Shown: positions 12,406 to 24,819 of the stretch, one piece after another
Layout: each line of letters starts with the position of its first letter
Numbering within the stretch: the first letter of the stretch is position 1
Source: Helopsaltes ochotensis
Lineage: Eukaryota > Chordata > Aves > Passeriformes > Locustellidae
DNA length: 64,000 bases
NCBI GenBank assembly: GCA_013400155.1
Contig: VXBM01000144.1
Span: 586,111-650,110 of the forward strand
Direction: 5' to 3'
Notes under the pieces: generated by a model
What the model was told of the DNA's origin: nothing
What the model saw: only the letters and a program-made list of their open reading frames with translations
Databases searched by the model: none
Translations under genes and position numbers: made by a program

Positions 12406-14869
12406 CTTATTTTGTTAAATTTATTGCATCTAGTGGAAATCCAGTGTTGTGAAATCGGGAACAATTAAGAGCACAGGTGATTTCCAAATATATGCCTGCC
12501 AATGGCCCACATGTTTTTCCTAAGTCTTTGTTTAAATATTAGCAGCATACGCTTCCAAAATGATAATACCTACACTAAAATATTAATTACCTGAATAGAC
12601 TTAAGCCACATACTCAGTAATTTATCTGCTAGAACAATTACACTTCTAATACCGTTATTAGTCTAGTGAAATGAGTTCAAGTTAAAGACTGAAATTCTTT
12701 ATCTTTTTGGAAATATACAAAGCCAAAATGGAATGTCTTATTAATATTAAAAGACAGCTACTAGTAAAAGTCAGATAGTTCAAAGTTAAGTAGAATGATC
12801 TGTTGTCCCTAAGCACCGATACACGTATTCTCAGAAACATCTAAGAACCTATCTGTTCCAATCTCCACTGAGCAGTATTGTTGTTAATTGAACATGGAGA
12901 GTGGGTTTGTTCCATCAGATGTGTTCATTTCTTCTAAGAACACCCTATGGAATACCAAATGTACTAAATATAGCTGTCAACATTAAAAGCCTGCAACTGG
13001 AAAGTGCTATTAAAGAGCTAAGTGTACTTCACTTGGCATTATAAAGCCAAAGCCCTCTTTAAAGATACATCATGTTATTAGAGACTATTCACATTAATGC
13101 AAAAATCATCATCCTTAATATATTTTACAAGGCACATCTAAGGCTACTTCCAAGCTCAAGAGTTCCTCAATTTCTCCACATTTACTGGTAATTACATAAA
13201 TGAATAAATAGTGTTTCAGGGAGGACAAAGAGAGAACAGTAGCAAATCCACTGCTATCCACTGCAAACCAGCTGTGTCCAGGTAAAGCTTCAAAAGCAGA
13301 AATGATACAACATCTGTAAACGCCAACTTCTTACACTGTTGGATTTACCATTGCAGTGTCAAAGTGCTATAAATTTTCAAATTTACTACAGGTTTTTTAG
13401 GAAACTGAGACTTTCCTAGGAAAGCTTCCGTTAAGTAACTTCGAGAGGGTATTTGCCTTCCTCAGTGTAAATACACAGGATTCATGGTGGGAAGGAAATG
13501 ACGCAAGAACGGAAGCACGAGATAATCTAGAAATAATTAAGCCTGAGGAACATTTTGCTAAAATCACAAGCATTTTCCTCATGGTATAAGCAAAACTCTG
13601 GATTACTTTCAGAGGATTCTTTGCTTCTACCTCTACTTCTCCATCCAAATTAACAGTACCCCAGTGATATTGTTTGAGAGCAAAACTAAATGTGTAGCTG
13701 GTACTTTGGTCTCTTCAGAGGAGGCTCAGAAACATGGTAGAGGCTTTATTCATTTAAGAATACTGTAGTTAAGCACCCCTAGTAAATGTAATAACATAGT
13801 ATACTTCAGGTAAATTATATTCATTTACCAAAACCCCTACTACATAACCCCTCTGTTGGTCCTAAAACGTGCAAGATTCATTTCAAAGACATGTGATTTC
13901 AAAGCAACATGTTATTAAGCACAGCAAAGAATTTGTGCATCATCTTTAACTGCCCTTTCCCTTCCAGTTTCTGAGAATTCATAAAATTTCAACCCTTTCA
14001 TTTCTACCCTACATAATGCACTGATATCACTATCTTATTCTAAAAGTAACTCCGATTAAACACAAGATTTTCTTCCAGGTAATCCCACCCAGAACCTTTT
14101 CATGAACAACAGGCAGTCTCCCCTTAAGTATTAAGATAGGTACTCAAATTAGAAAGTAAAATTAGCACCAGTATAAAACAACAGTCTGTAAACTCAAATA
14201 CAGGCTGCATAACCCTGAAGGATCTCAATTCCAACAAGCCAGATAGATAAATAAATTACTAGATTACCTATTACAAATCAGTAACAAGAACCCCACAGAA
14301 AATAACATTTTCCTCTCTGTACAAATTGGGTCAGTTTAAAATACCATGAGCACCACAGAACACTAATGTCTTTCCTTAGAGTTCAGAACACTTTTTGGCA
14401 GAGCACTAATTAAAAAATCAGCTAATTCTGGCCTTTACCATAGTAACAGAAAAGTTGAAGTTCATAATGTCAGTATGGTCTAAAAGTGAAAGCATACCCA
14501 TTGCAAAACACAGTAACATGACAGAGGAAAAACTGATTTTTTTTCTCCAGATGAAGCATGTGTAATATTCATAGCTGAAGTTAAACACTTACATTGTTCT
14601 TTCAACCAAGACTGATTCAAGAAAATAAAAAAAAAAGAATTACAATAATAAAGAATGGATTTGAAGGAACGAATGAGCACTACAAAAGCATAAACTACCA
14701 TCCAGAGAAGATTTCTCCATTGTTTACTCTGCAAAGCACACATTATTAGAGCCAAATCCATTAGGCCTTGTTTTTGTCAAGGTTCCCACCAAGTTCAGAA
14801 GCCATTTTGCCTACTTTTTCCCATCCAGGAAAGATAAATGCAATCTTTTTGTGACACCCAGCAGAACCC
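12406..14869. other. No gene recognised; unique AT-rich DNA
   Basis: No convincing frame or repeat family seen. The open frames on the minus strand near 13.4-13.65 and 14.48-14.76 kb carry no recognisable motif and are chance frames in AT-rich DNA. Confidence 0.6.
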
Positions 14870-15240
14870 TCTTATGTAGCTCATCATCTCTTTATTATTG
14901 CTGGCTGTCAGAGCGCTCTGACTTTTGTATGGCCGTGATTTTCCCATTGCAAGCACTCGCTGAGGAATAGTCAAACTCTGATTAGAGATTACAAAACCTT
15001 CTCAGAAGGCTTTCTGAACCACAGCCAGCGGGATTCCCTGCAGCATTAAGGCCAGTCTTGCTCCCACTACAGTCTGTGGGACTTTTGCCAAGGATGTAAG
15101 TGGCATTACAACTGGTCTCCAACAGCAGATATTACCCATCACTCTCAAGACTTGATTAAAGACCTACCCACCTGCAAATATATAATAAATAAAGAGCTTA
15201 ATTGCATAATTAATTACAAGGGCTTTTAATCCACAACAGA
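14870..15240. promoter_or_regulatory. Candidate conserved non-coding element
   Basis: A 370-bp stretch with high sequence complexity and no repeat signature. Its right part contains a dense cluster of TAAT/ATTA cores near 15198-15220 (AATTGCATAATTAATTAC), the type of site bound by homeodomain and POU factors. This composition is typical of conserved developmental enhancers in vertebrate gene deserts. That is inference from composition only; no alignment was possible. Confidence 0.25.
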
Positions 15241-15919
15241 CAACACCATAGGTTTTAGGTAGCCCACATAAAGCAAACTATTCATTAGATCAGTATTTGC
15301 GTGATACAGGAAGATTTACAGGAAGATTGCAGAGGGATTCATTCAAAAAATACATATTTTCAAGAACCAGAGAACACAACAGGAAGAAATAAAACAAAGT
15401 GAAATCAAAAGAATACCACCATAGCCTAGACCTACAGGCAGAAATCATTTCATACTCTGTGCACAGCCTTCCAGCAAAGGATTTTTTTAACAATACATGC
15501 ATGATGGGCAGTGATTTTGAATATTAAGTATAGTGCTGCTACTAGATTTTCTTTTTCCAAGGCACCAGGCAGAGATGCAGCAGAGTACACAAGTGGGGTG
15601 TAAAGTCAATGGGATTACATTTTCCTAATTATTTTCTGCTTGAGGTTTACATCACATACACAAAATGAGATCAGCCGGGACTTGCCTCTCTAACAAATCA
15701 CTCAGACTCAAACATTGCTCAGATAAACAAAAGGGGGGGGCAAGGCTGAGAAAAGGCAGAGAAGTGCTTCTTCAGTCACAGTTGCAAGGAACAAAAACCT
15801 GGAGGGGGAAAAAAGCTGTTGGACCGCCACCAAATCTCCCCCCACTAGAGACAAGAGCCCATCTGCTGAGCTCTGCAACTTAGCTTTAACTACCATTCAA
15901 CTCGCGTCTCTGCAGAGAT
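15241..15919. other. No gene recognised
   Basis: Contains a short G-run near 15733 and purine-rich sequence. The small open frames on both strands at 15.66-15.90 kb are mutual shadows without motifs. Confidence 0.5.
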
Positions 15920-16480
15920 CAATCTACAGAGCTGGCAGATGGACCCCTGCTTCCCTGAGTCGCTGTGTTATTTGTTTAATAAATTTAATTAATATCCATA
16001 CTGCACTGGATTGCTCCCAGAAAGGGGGCTGCAGCTCTCTCTTTCCCCGATAGCAACATGATGAGTGATTTCCCAGAAAAGACCAGATAACAGTACCCCC
16101 AGGCCATTGAAAAATTAAAAGTGCCATGTGCTTACATTACTTCGCATGTATTAATTTTTGCACTGCACTAATTTGTTCTTGAAGCCTATTTTAACTTTAT
16201 AAAAGTATGGGATTTTGAGAAAGTCATAATTCATTTTGGTTTATATCAGTTACAAAATTAATTGGAAAGGAAAAAAGGCATCAAATCTAATTGGATTTCC
16301 AAAAATTTTATCTATTTGCAAGAAAGAAACAAACTGTTAATGAGAGTGTCTCCTCAGGCAATATATATTGTCACAGTTTCTGCCAACAAGTTATAGGCAT
16401 TCAGGGTCATGTTGGACATGCTTTCCTTTAATGCTTAGGAACACACTTATTTTAACCAATAAAGACATATTCAGCCCACA
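15920..16480. promoter_or_regulatory. Candidate conserved non-coding element
   Basis: Complex, repeat-free sequence with repeated homeodomain-type cores (TTTAATTAATATCC near 15985, TGTATTAATTTTTGCA near 16147, AAAATTAATTGG near 16255). The look is that of a deeply conserved enhancer, but this is judged by eye only. Confidence 0.25.
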
Positions 16481-19400
16481 TAAAATAATTTTTAAAAGTA
16501 TGAAGGATGAAAGAAAATAAAACTACTAACAAATTTTTACAGCAAAAAGCATAACAAAACCTGGTATTACAGTATTCCAGCAGCAAGAGGAAGCATAAAA
16601 TATGCACAAGTGTTGAGAAAAAAAACCACTATTTGTCTTCCATATTAGCGGTTTATATTTCCTGCATTTAAAGTTATTAAATTTGCATCCTAAAAATTAA
16701 ATTGAGTCATAATTAACAAAATTATTTCAGTCAAGCCTATTTAACTCCTAGAGTTATGTTAAATTGACACCCTTCTCTTTGGGCCCCATTTCCTTATTAA
16801 CTCACCTTATGGCTGGAATATTTCACCCTGGTGCTGCCGAGCAGCTCTAACAGCAGGTGTCCTAGTGGACAGTCCAGGCTTGTCAATGTTATCTCCAGCA
16901 TCTAACCTTTCCGAACACCTTTTTCCAGAAGTAGCTGTGGCAGGAAAGGTTAAGCACACCTAAACACTTCTGTCTGCCTCTGGGGAGGGGAGGGTGAAAG
17001 GTACCCACCCCTCAGGTTAGCCAGCACACCTGCTCCTGGGACCAACTCCGTGGTCCATTCCATTTGGAGTCAGCCTTATTTATTCAAATAATGAATTTGG
17101 GTATGAAGCCTTTGCTATTTTAGGTAATTATGAGTGAAGCAGGTTAAGCAATAGACACAATTCTGCACACAGATCTGAAGAGGCATTTAACAGCTTTAGT
17201 TAACCACTGCTCTCTCCCCACTCTCTTCCTGGTAGTCTATGCCTACACATTAACCTTTTCCACCACTGCTGCCATTTTTATAGTGAATATCACACCTTAC
17301 CTTCAGAAAGCAACACAGTGAGAACAGCAGTGACTTGCTGGGTGTTCTGTCACCATCAAAGACAGCAGTGAGAAAAGTCAGGAAATAGGGGCTGGTACAC
17401 TTCAGTAGTGTCCAAAAAGCAATTACCTTCTGTCTCCAGAAGGAAATTCACTCGTTGAGAGAGGCAGCCCTGCATGGAAAGGGGAACAAATGAAAAAAGC
17501 TACTAAAACTGAAGACCCCTCTGTGAACTCTGGCAGTGCAGTTGCAGCTCCTAGAGAAGTAGAGGCAGGGCCAGCCACAGGACACAGAGCTTGGCAGTGT
17601 CCTGATCCCAAAAGTCACAGCAAAACAAGAGGTGTTAGAGAATTTGAACTGCTGCAAGGATAAGTTTGGGGATTTCTTTTCCTTACAGACCACACTGAGA
17701 GTTTTAAAGATGTGGTTAATACAAAAATAACTGGTACAGCTCAAAAAAGGTTGGCACATGCACCAATAGATTTTTTTTTTTTGCAGTGCTGAGGGGCATC
17801 TGACTGAGTTCTGAAAGAAATTAAGTTTCCTCTTGCGTATAACATCTAAACAATCTTTTCTGTCATAACTCTAACTTTGTAAAAAATTTACGAAGTCAAG
17901 TGACAAGCAAATGACTGGCTACCAATTATTTACACAGCAGCTTTTATTCATTAATTGTAATGTATTGTAATTTATTCATTCATTGTAATTTTTATAAAAC
18001 TATTTTTTATCAATCCTATCCTGCAAACAGGGAAGCTGAGATAGCAACTTGCCACAGTCACTCCCTCCTCAAGGTCAGTGGTACAGTCAATAGCAGAGCC
18101 CTCATTCACTCACTCATGCCCTGGAAAAGATCATAGTAAGTAGCTGGAGTTTTGAATAACAAAAATAAGGCAGGCTTCTTTAACAGAATCTACATTTCAG
18201 AGAGATGAAAAGCAGAAGGTACTACTCAGCAAGTCATCAGCATGGTATATTCTGTTAATTTCCTGAACTTCAAAACCAGGTATTTTGTGTACACAACATT
18301 GCATCACTCAAAGCAACTGCCACTCTTACACGGGGGCAGGCTTAATATCCCAAGAAGTGGAAACCCTCCCTAGAGCCACAAAGCAGTCATTGCACACTGT
18401 TAGTCAAAATTTCATGCACCTCAGCCATGACTGGTGAAAGCCTGGGGAGTGAGGGCACAGTCTGTCCTTTGTGCAGAAGACACCAGAGGCTTCTTTGCCA
18501 GGAAATGCTGGGAGGCTGCAGCCCCTGTCTATTAACAGAGACGTGCAATGGACTCCCCACTTCCCATAGGCTCTGAATGCCTCGCCACTTGTGACTTGAC
18601 TTCGAAGAGAAGTTTCCAGCTCTGTTTTTCACTGCCTTGGCAACCTCATTTCCTTACTATGATTCAGTTTTGTTTGCCAAAGGGAGGCTGGTCATTTGTT
18701 CTCTCATCATACTGAGCTGCCTTGATATGATTAACTTCTTTTTTTTTAAGCCTCATTTCTCCCTCCATAACATTTTTAGTAAATTGTTATTTATCATCCT
18801 CTAAAGCTGAAATGAAAAAAGTATTGAATGATTTAAACATTTCATTTCCCAAATAAAATCAGAATAGGTTTTTATATTCTGCAAGGAAAAGAGGAAGAAG
18901 AAAACTTTCTAGTTGTTGGAAATTTCTGATTGTGACTGTATGACTCTTCTTTTGGGAGGGGTAGGATCCTTATGGAGAGGGATTTAGGATTTTTTTTTAG
19001 TTTTGTTAATGTCTCCTTGAAAACTATCAACAAACCAGCATTAAGTGTTTAATTGTAAAAAAAGTCAGAGGTTTCAGACATCAGACCTTTCAGGTGTCTA
19101 AAAAAGAAATTAATTTTAATGCAACATAAGGATCAATAGCCTTTAAATGAGAATCATGCAGTTATATTCAGGACAAACAGATTTCTTGATCCAAGTTTTG
19201 CCTGCTTTCATAGCAGTACTAATTTTCACAACCTACCACATACTCATAATGGTATATGAGTTAATCAGACTACACCTGCCTCAATTTATTTATCATTCTC
19301 AATGATATGTTATTAATTGAAAGACTAATTCATCTGACAGCCATTAAAGACACACAATAACATTATTCATATTCCCCTGTGAAGTTATATGCATGTCAAA

Positions 19401-22400
19401 TACTGAAGTAAGCACAGAAAAGCAGTCACCTATATAACAGATATACTCTAAAACCCACATGAGCTGCTTATAAGATATTAAGACATAAATCTCCTTAACA
19501 GATTTATATGTGGCCTTAGTTTTTTCCCCAAGAAAAATTCAATATGCTATTACATTCAGGAGTGCACAGTCCAAGTTGTTTTCCTTTGCAAATCTCAAAA
19601 CACTAAAATGACAAGAAAAGTAGGGTTACTATTAGAAAGATAAAGCAAATGCTGAAAAATTAAACAAAGTGAAGCTAATTTGATTCTTCATATAAAGCAA
19701 GCATGCAGGCCTAAAGCTTACCAGATAACTTACACCAATATGCACTACATTTTTCCTGTGAAAATTTGCCTTTCATGAGCTATACAGACTAACAAGGAGG
19801 TATTATCCTCTTGGATTTTAATACACAAGCAAAAAGTTATTTGCAAAAGTAAAATCTGTAACACTCCTAACCTCCCCTGTGCCTTTTCCCAAATCAATTG
19901 CAAGCTGAATTAATAATTCAGGACAGTGAGAAAACTCCTTTTCGTTCAGGATACCCATGGTGTTATGGTGTTTATGCTTTGTTGCTTAGTTGGGCCTTGT
20001 GTACGTGTTTGTTGACATTTCAAGTATTTTTCTTGAAAATTTATTTTTACAATTTCCAAATCAACAGAGGATATCAAGTTAACTGAAATGTCATTTATCT
20101 GTTACTAAGACCTTATCCAAGCTTAATGATAAATTTCAGTCAAGTGAAGAAATGCTGCCACTGCTTATCATTTACCACATTACTGTATGTATCAAAAAAC
20201 CCCACAACATACTATTCCCCCATGTCTGATTCCAAAGTCAACAAGAAAGACTGTAAGAGGAGCAACTGCAAAGGCTTTGGGTCATTATGCACTTTAAATA
20301 AAGACAGGCAGGAATCTGTGGGTCAGATTAGGGAGAAAACATGCAGCACTTCAGAACAAAATCCAGCAGCCCTTTCTTCTCCTTTGATCTCATTTTGAGC
20401 AGATCACCTGGAGGGTGTGTAAGAGTTGCCTCTCCTCAATTACCTGATGCTACAGTCTGCTAGAGGAAGAGGGGATCCCTTCATTACCATCTCTGAGTAC
20501 ACCTTTTATTTAGTTACTATTTTGGATAGCACTTCTAAACCAAAGAATATTTTGCATAGGCTCACATAATCTAAGATCAATCACCAATTCAAACCAAAGA
20601 GCTAATGGAAGAACTTGCCAAGAAAAGGAAGCTCTGCCTATCCTCAGAGCAGGGAAGTATACCACCAGCATGAAAGGTTAGTAAAATACGAGTTCAAGAA
20701 AGGAACTGAATTTTCAAGCTGATCTCTCATCACACTATCAAAGACAGAGAATAAATTTCTTTACTTAAAAGACAACTTCTAATACCCAGACACTGCAATT
20801 GCAATATGAGAACTGGCAAACACCATGGGTATACTTTGAAAAGATAACAAATATATATTGATTGTTATTTAAAATAGCAACAAGAAATTCTTTAGGTGTA
20901 TCTTCCAGTGACAAATGGATCTCTTTTCAGAGATCAGAAATCATGGTAAAAATGGAAGAAATTCCTTTGGAGTTCTGGAGTCCAGCTGCTTAATTCTACC
21001 AAAATCAAATGAAAACCAGCTAAAATTAAAAGCCTTAAAAGGTTGAAGAAGGTCCTTTGAGGACATGCTCAAGCAACAAGGCATCTAAGGCTGACTTGGA
21101 ACTCTGTCACTTGGAGATCTGCTAAGCAGCAGTGGACACTTAATTACATATTCAGAAGGGAATATAGTACCTTGACTGCCTCAGTCACATAAGTGTGAGG
21201 AAAAAAGCCAGTAAAAGCAATATTACTTCTCCTAGATGTTGTTGACCCCAGCTCCTTTCAGACTCAGATTCACTCCAGGTTAGACTTACCAATAAAGGGA
21301 GGAAAGGAAAGGTGGGAAAGAGAAGAAAAATCAATCCCGTGTTCCAAAAGCTCCACACAGAGGCTGTAACTAGAAGTGAATAACCTGGAGCTTCTGCAAT
21401 AGTCATTGACAGTTAATTTCCAGATCAGATATCAAGGAAATTTTTTACTGAGGTCCAGTGAGTGGGCATTACACCACCTGGGAGATGAATCATCATTTGT
21501 AGAACTCAAGTGCGCATAATAATGATGAGCTCATTCTAATAATGCAGTCTGACAGGCTGACATTCCCTATTACCGATTTTTGAGGTCACTCAGAGAATTT
21601 TTACATAACTGGATTTTCTCTTCCAAGGTCTATTAATAGATTGAGTACTAAACCCCTACCCCTGTAGATGTAGTTTTCATCCAGTAGAAACTGATTTCTA
21701 CTACTGGTGTGCCTGAATTACACCAATGATGGTAAGGGATCAAAAACTGCAGAAGAAGCTTCAGAAAGCACATGTTCCAAGAAGCTATTGTGTGGGAAAG
21801 CAGCCTAATTGATGACTTTTACAAAGAAAAGATAGCATCAAAGTGCCCAAATAGAATACAAGATCTCCAAACTCTGTTGTGTCACAACCAGAAAAAGAAC
21901 CCATGCAGCATTGCTGATAGGCAAATATGATTCTGTGGTATCATTTTAATTTGCCCTCCTATCTGCAGATTATGCAAGCAGTTGATGCTTTTAGAAGGCC
22001 TTCAATTAAACCTATAACCTATGAAAAACTTGTCATCATGATGCCAAGAAAATAATGCCCCATATTTTGGGCCTGAACATGACATCTGAAACTAACTCCA
22101 ACACTAAAGCACCTCAAACATTTGGAAACCCAACTGCTCTTCAACTAAGCCTGAATTTTACCAAAGTATCTAAAAGAAGTTTAGAAAGTTGAAGTGTGGC
22201 TACCTGCAGCTAATTCTTGCATGCTGCTGAAGCTGAAAGAAAAAAAGTAACATCTATTCCTCAGTGAGTCAATCATGTAAGGAGGAAACATCCTTCACAT
22301 GTGTATAATAGGAGACAATGTAAACAGAATGTCTAAAGGCCACCAGAGAAAAGGTTTTTTTGTAGTTCTGTAGAGTAACTCACTCTACAGTATTTGGTCT

Positions 22401-24793
22401 GAACACTATTCAAAAAATCTGAAGCTAGTGCAAAAGAATTTCAGTCTGGACCATTTCATGTTCCTTCTGGTCTTGTACAATTTTTGAAGTCAGTGAAGAG
22501 TCATGATATTCTACATATATTTGAGAACTCAGAGAGCACCATCACAACCCATTTCTGATTTTAAAAAATCGGTAATTTTATGTAAAGAAACTGATGCTTA
22601 AAATGGGTTCATTACAAACATTTTTTATATGTCAAGGTTTCTTTGTTACAGTTCATGCTTAAAAGGACTCCATCAGTTATTTAAGACTATACCTGAAACA
22701 GTAGAAATACTGCAGAAATAGCAGAACTGCCAATGCATTTCTAAGTTGCCAAGCAGGTGGTTATTACAGACTGCAAATCAACAGGCCTCAACTTACCCTC
22801 TGCTGCAGTAAGATGTGTCCAACTCTGCACTCAGCCACACTTCAGTCTCCCTAATGATTTCTTATTAAGAGGAAAACCTTGGGTTTTGCCCATCAGGTCC
22901 AGACTGATTATTGATCCAGTGATTAGTGGTTGTTCTTACGATTCAGAAACATCATCCATCCACTCAGAAGGAATTGGGACATTTATGGCATTTTGTTTAA
23001 ACCTTCAAAATATGAAGATGTGGTAGTGTTCAGTCAACGAGGAACTGAAATGGGTATTTTCTAATGGAGGAAGACCCACCAGCAACCTCTTCAGCAAATT
23101 CCTGCCTTTCTGATCTGAATTGCTTTTCTCTTGGACAATGATTTTTTGTGAAGACTGGAGGCTTGAAGGACTCCACAGATTTCCCATGGGATTTCTGGCC
23201 AAACAGAAACCCAAAACGCAACGTAAATATTGTTGCTTTAAAAACACAATGGGGGGAGGAGGGAAGAGTGTAGAAGCTATAACCAAAAGAGAAATAGAAT
23301 AAGCCTTTCGGCAACAAAGCAAATATCACCACACTTTCATTATTTATAAGTGATACAACATCAGGTAAACAGTCAGGTAAAAAGCATCAGTGTTTCACAC
23401 TGTTCAAAATTAATTTCACACTGAATAACCTGACTAAGTGTTTCATGTCAAAAACTAATCTTTGTGAAAGGTACTATGTGATCCACACCACTTTATTAAA
23501 CTTACAATAAAACAGTATTACCATTCCATGAAACATTAAGTCTTCCCATTTGAAATACTTGCATCATTACTTGGTGACCATTAAACGGTTTATTTGGCAA
23601 GAACAAAGTAGTAAGATATCTTGGGAACATTGGATAAAAACTAAAAAGTAGATGCCTCTAATCTGACCAGTGGCTGGGACAGATGAGTAAAGTTAGCTTA
23701 AAAAAAAATCACTCTTAGCTCTCCAGATTTATTGTTTGGCACTCACATCACCATCACCCATATACCATCTATCTTCCCACCTCCAGCTCAAAACACCTTC
23801 ATTCCAGAGAAAAAAGATGTTGTTTAATCAACAAAGTTATGAAAATCTTGAATATATTTGATAATATACTGGTATTATCAGGCAGTATCTCCCTAAATTT
23901 GGGACTACAACAAACAGACCAGCAAGAAGTAATACCTGACCTTCATAAATCCAGCCTTGTTTTCTACAGTCTGATGTTTTCTGAGCACTAAACTTTTCTC
24001 TTTGTGGAAGTGCCACAAACAATGAAGTGGCACTATAATTTACTATTTACTCTAAGTTTCTCCTTTCCCTTTAAGCCAGAGCATTAGCCTGATTTTATTT
24101 GGTGGATATATCCGCTTTGATTCAACTGCTGAATCCTTCCTCGTGGTCCCACCTTCCTGACCACACCAGGACAATGAATTTCATTGTACAGGTCCTGCTG
24201 TGCTGTATAAGGTGAACCAGAAAAAATACTACAGTGTACATCCCCAACAGGCAAAAAATCAGTCAAAGGAATCCTGAGGTCCCTGAAAAAAGTATAGGCA
24301 TATGCTGATATTTTCCCTTCACAGACATGGCTATTCTTGACGTTAACACATCTCTTCTAATGCATTTGCAATGTTTTTCTTCCTGGAACCATTCCTCTCT
24401 TAGATTTAGGATAGAAGAATTCAGGAGTAACTTGAAATAAGCCTAATAAATTAATAGTCAAACTTCACTTAAAGGTCAAAAAACCTTCATTTTATTCTTA
24501 TGCCCTTATAAAATACAAAAAAATTCCCATGCTTTCTTCAGCTTCCTCAGAAAACAGTCTTTCTAAATCAAAGCTTTTCTAGCAGGCTCACATAATTTTG
24601 GTTCCAAGCACGGAATAACATTTTCACTTTTAAAATAAATGTCTTACAGACTGACTCCTGCTTTAACAAAAATTTTCACCATTATAAACATTGAGTGTGT
24701 GACAAATGTGCTAGAATGTGCATGAGTCACTTACTGGGAGAACTTAATATATCAATTATAAATATCTATTAACTTGAAGGAAAGTGTTTTCTG
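16481..24793. other. No gene recognised; unique AT-rich DNA
   Basis: About 8.3 kb with no supported gene. Slightly GC-richer patches lie near 16.8-17.05 kb and 18.3-18.6 kb. The minus-strand open frames of about 100 codons near 17.45-17.76 and 23.0-23.3 kb overlap other frames and have no domain, so I treat them as chance. A 9-bp-arm hairpin sits at 22368-22390. Confidence 0.6.
22368..22390. repeat. Small inverted repeat (9-bp arms)
   Basis: CTGTAGAGT (22368-22376) and ACTCTACAG (22382-22390) are perfect inverted copies around a 5-base loop. It may be a chance occurrence. Confidence 0.5.
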
Positions 24794-24819
24794 CTTCTAC
24801 ACTTCAAGAAGTGTAGAAG
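24794..24819. repeat. Near-perfect palindrome (12-bp arms, 2-bp centre)
   Basis: CTTCTACACTTC (24794-24805) and GAAGTGTAGAAG (24808-24819) are exact inverted copies separated only by AA. With this spacing it is a cruciform-type palindrome rather than a loop hairpin. No flanking repeat explains it. Confidence 0.85.
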
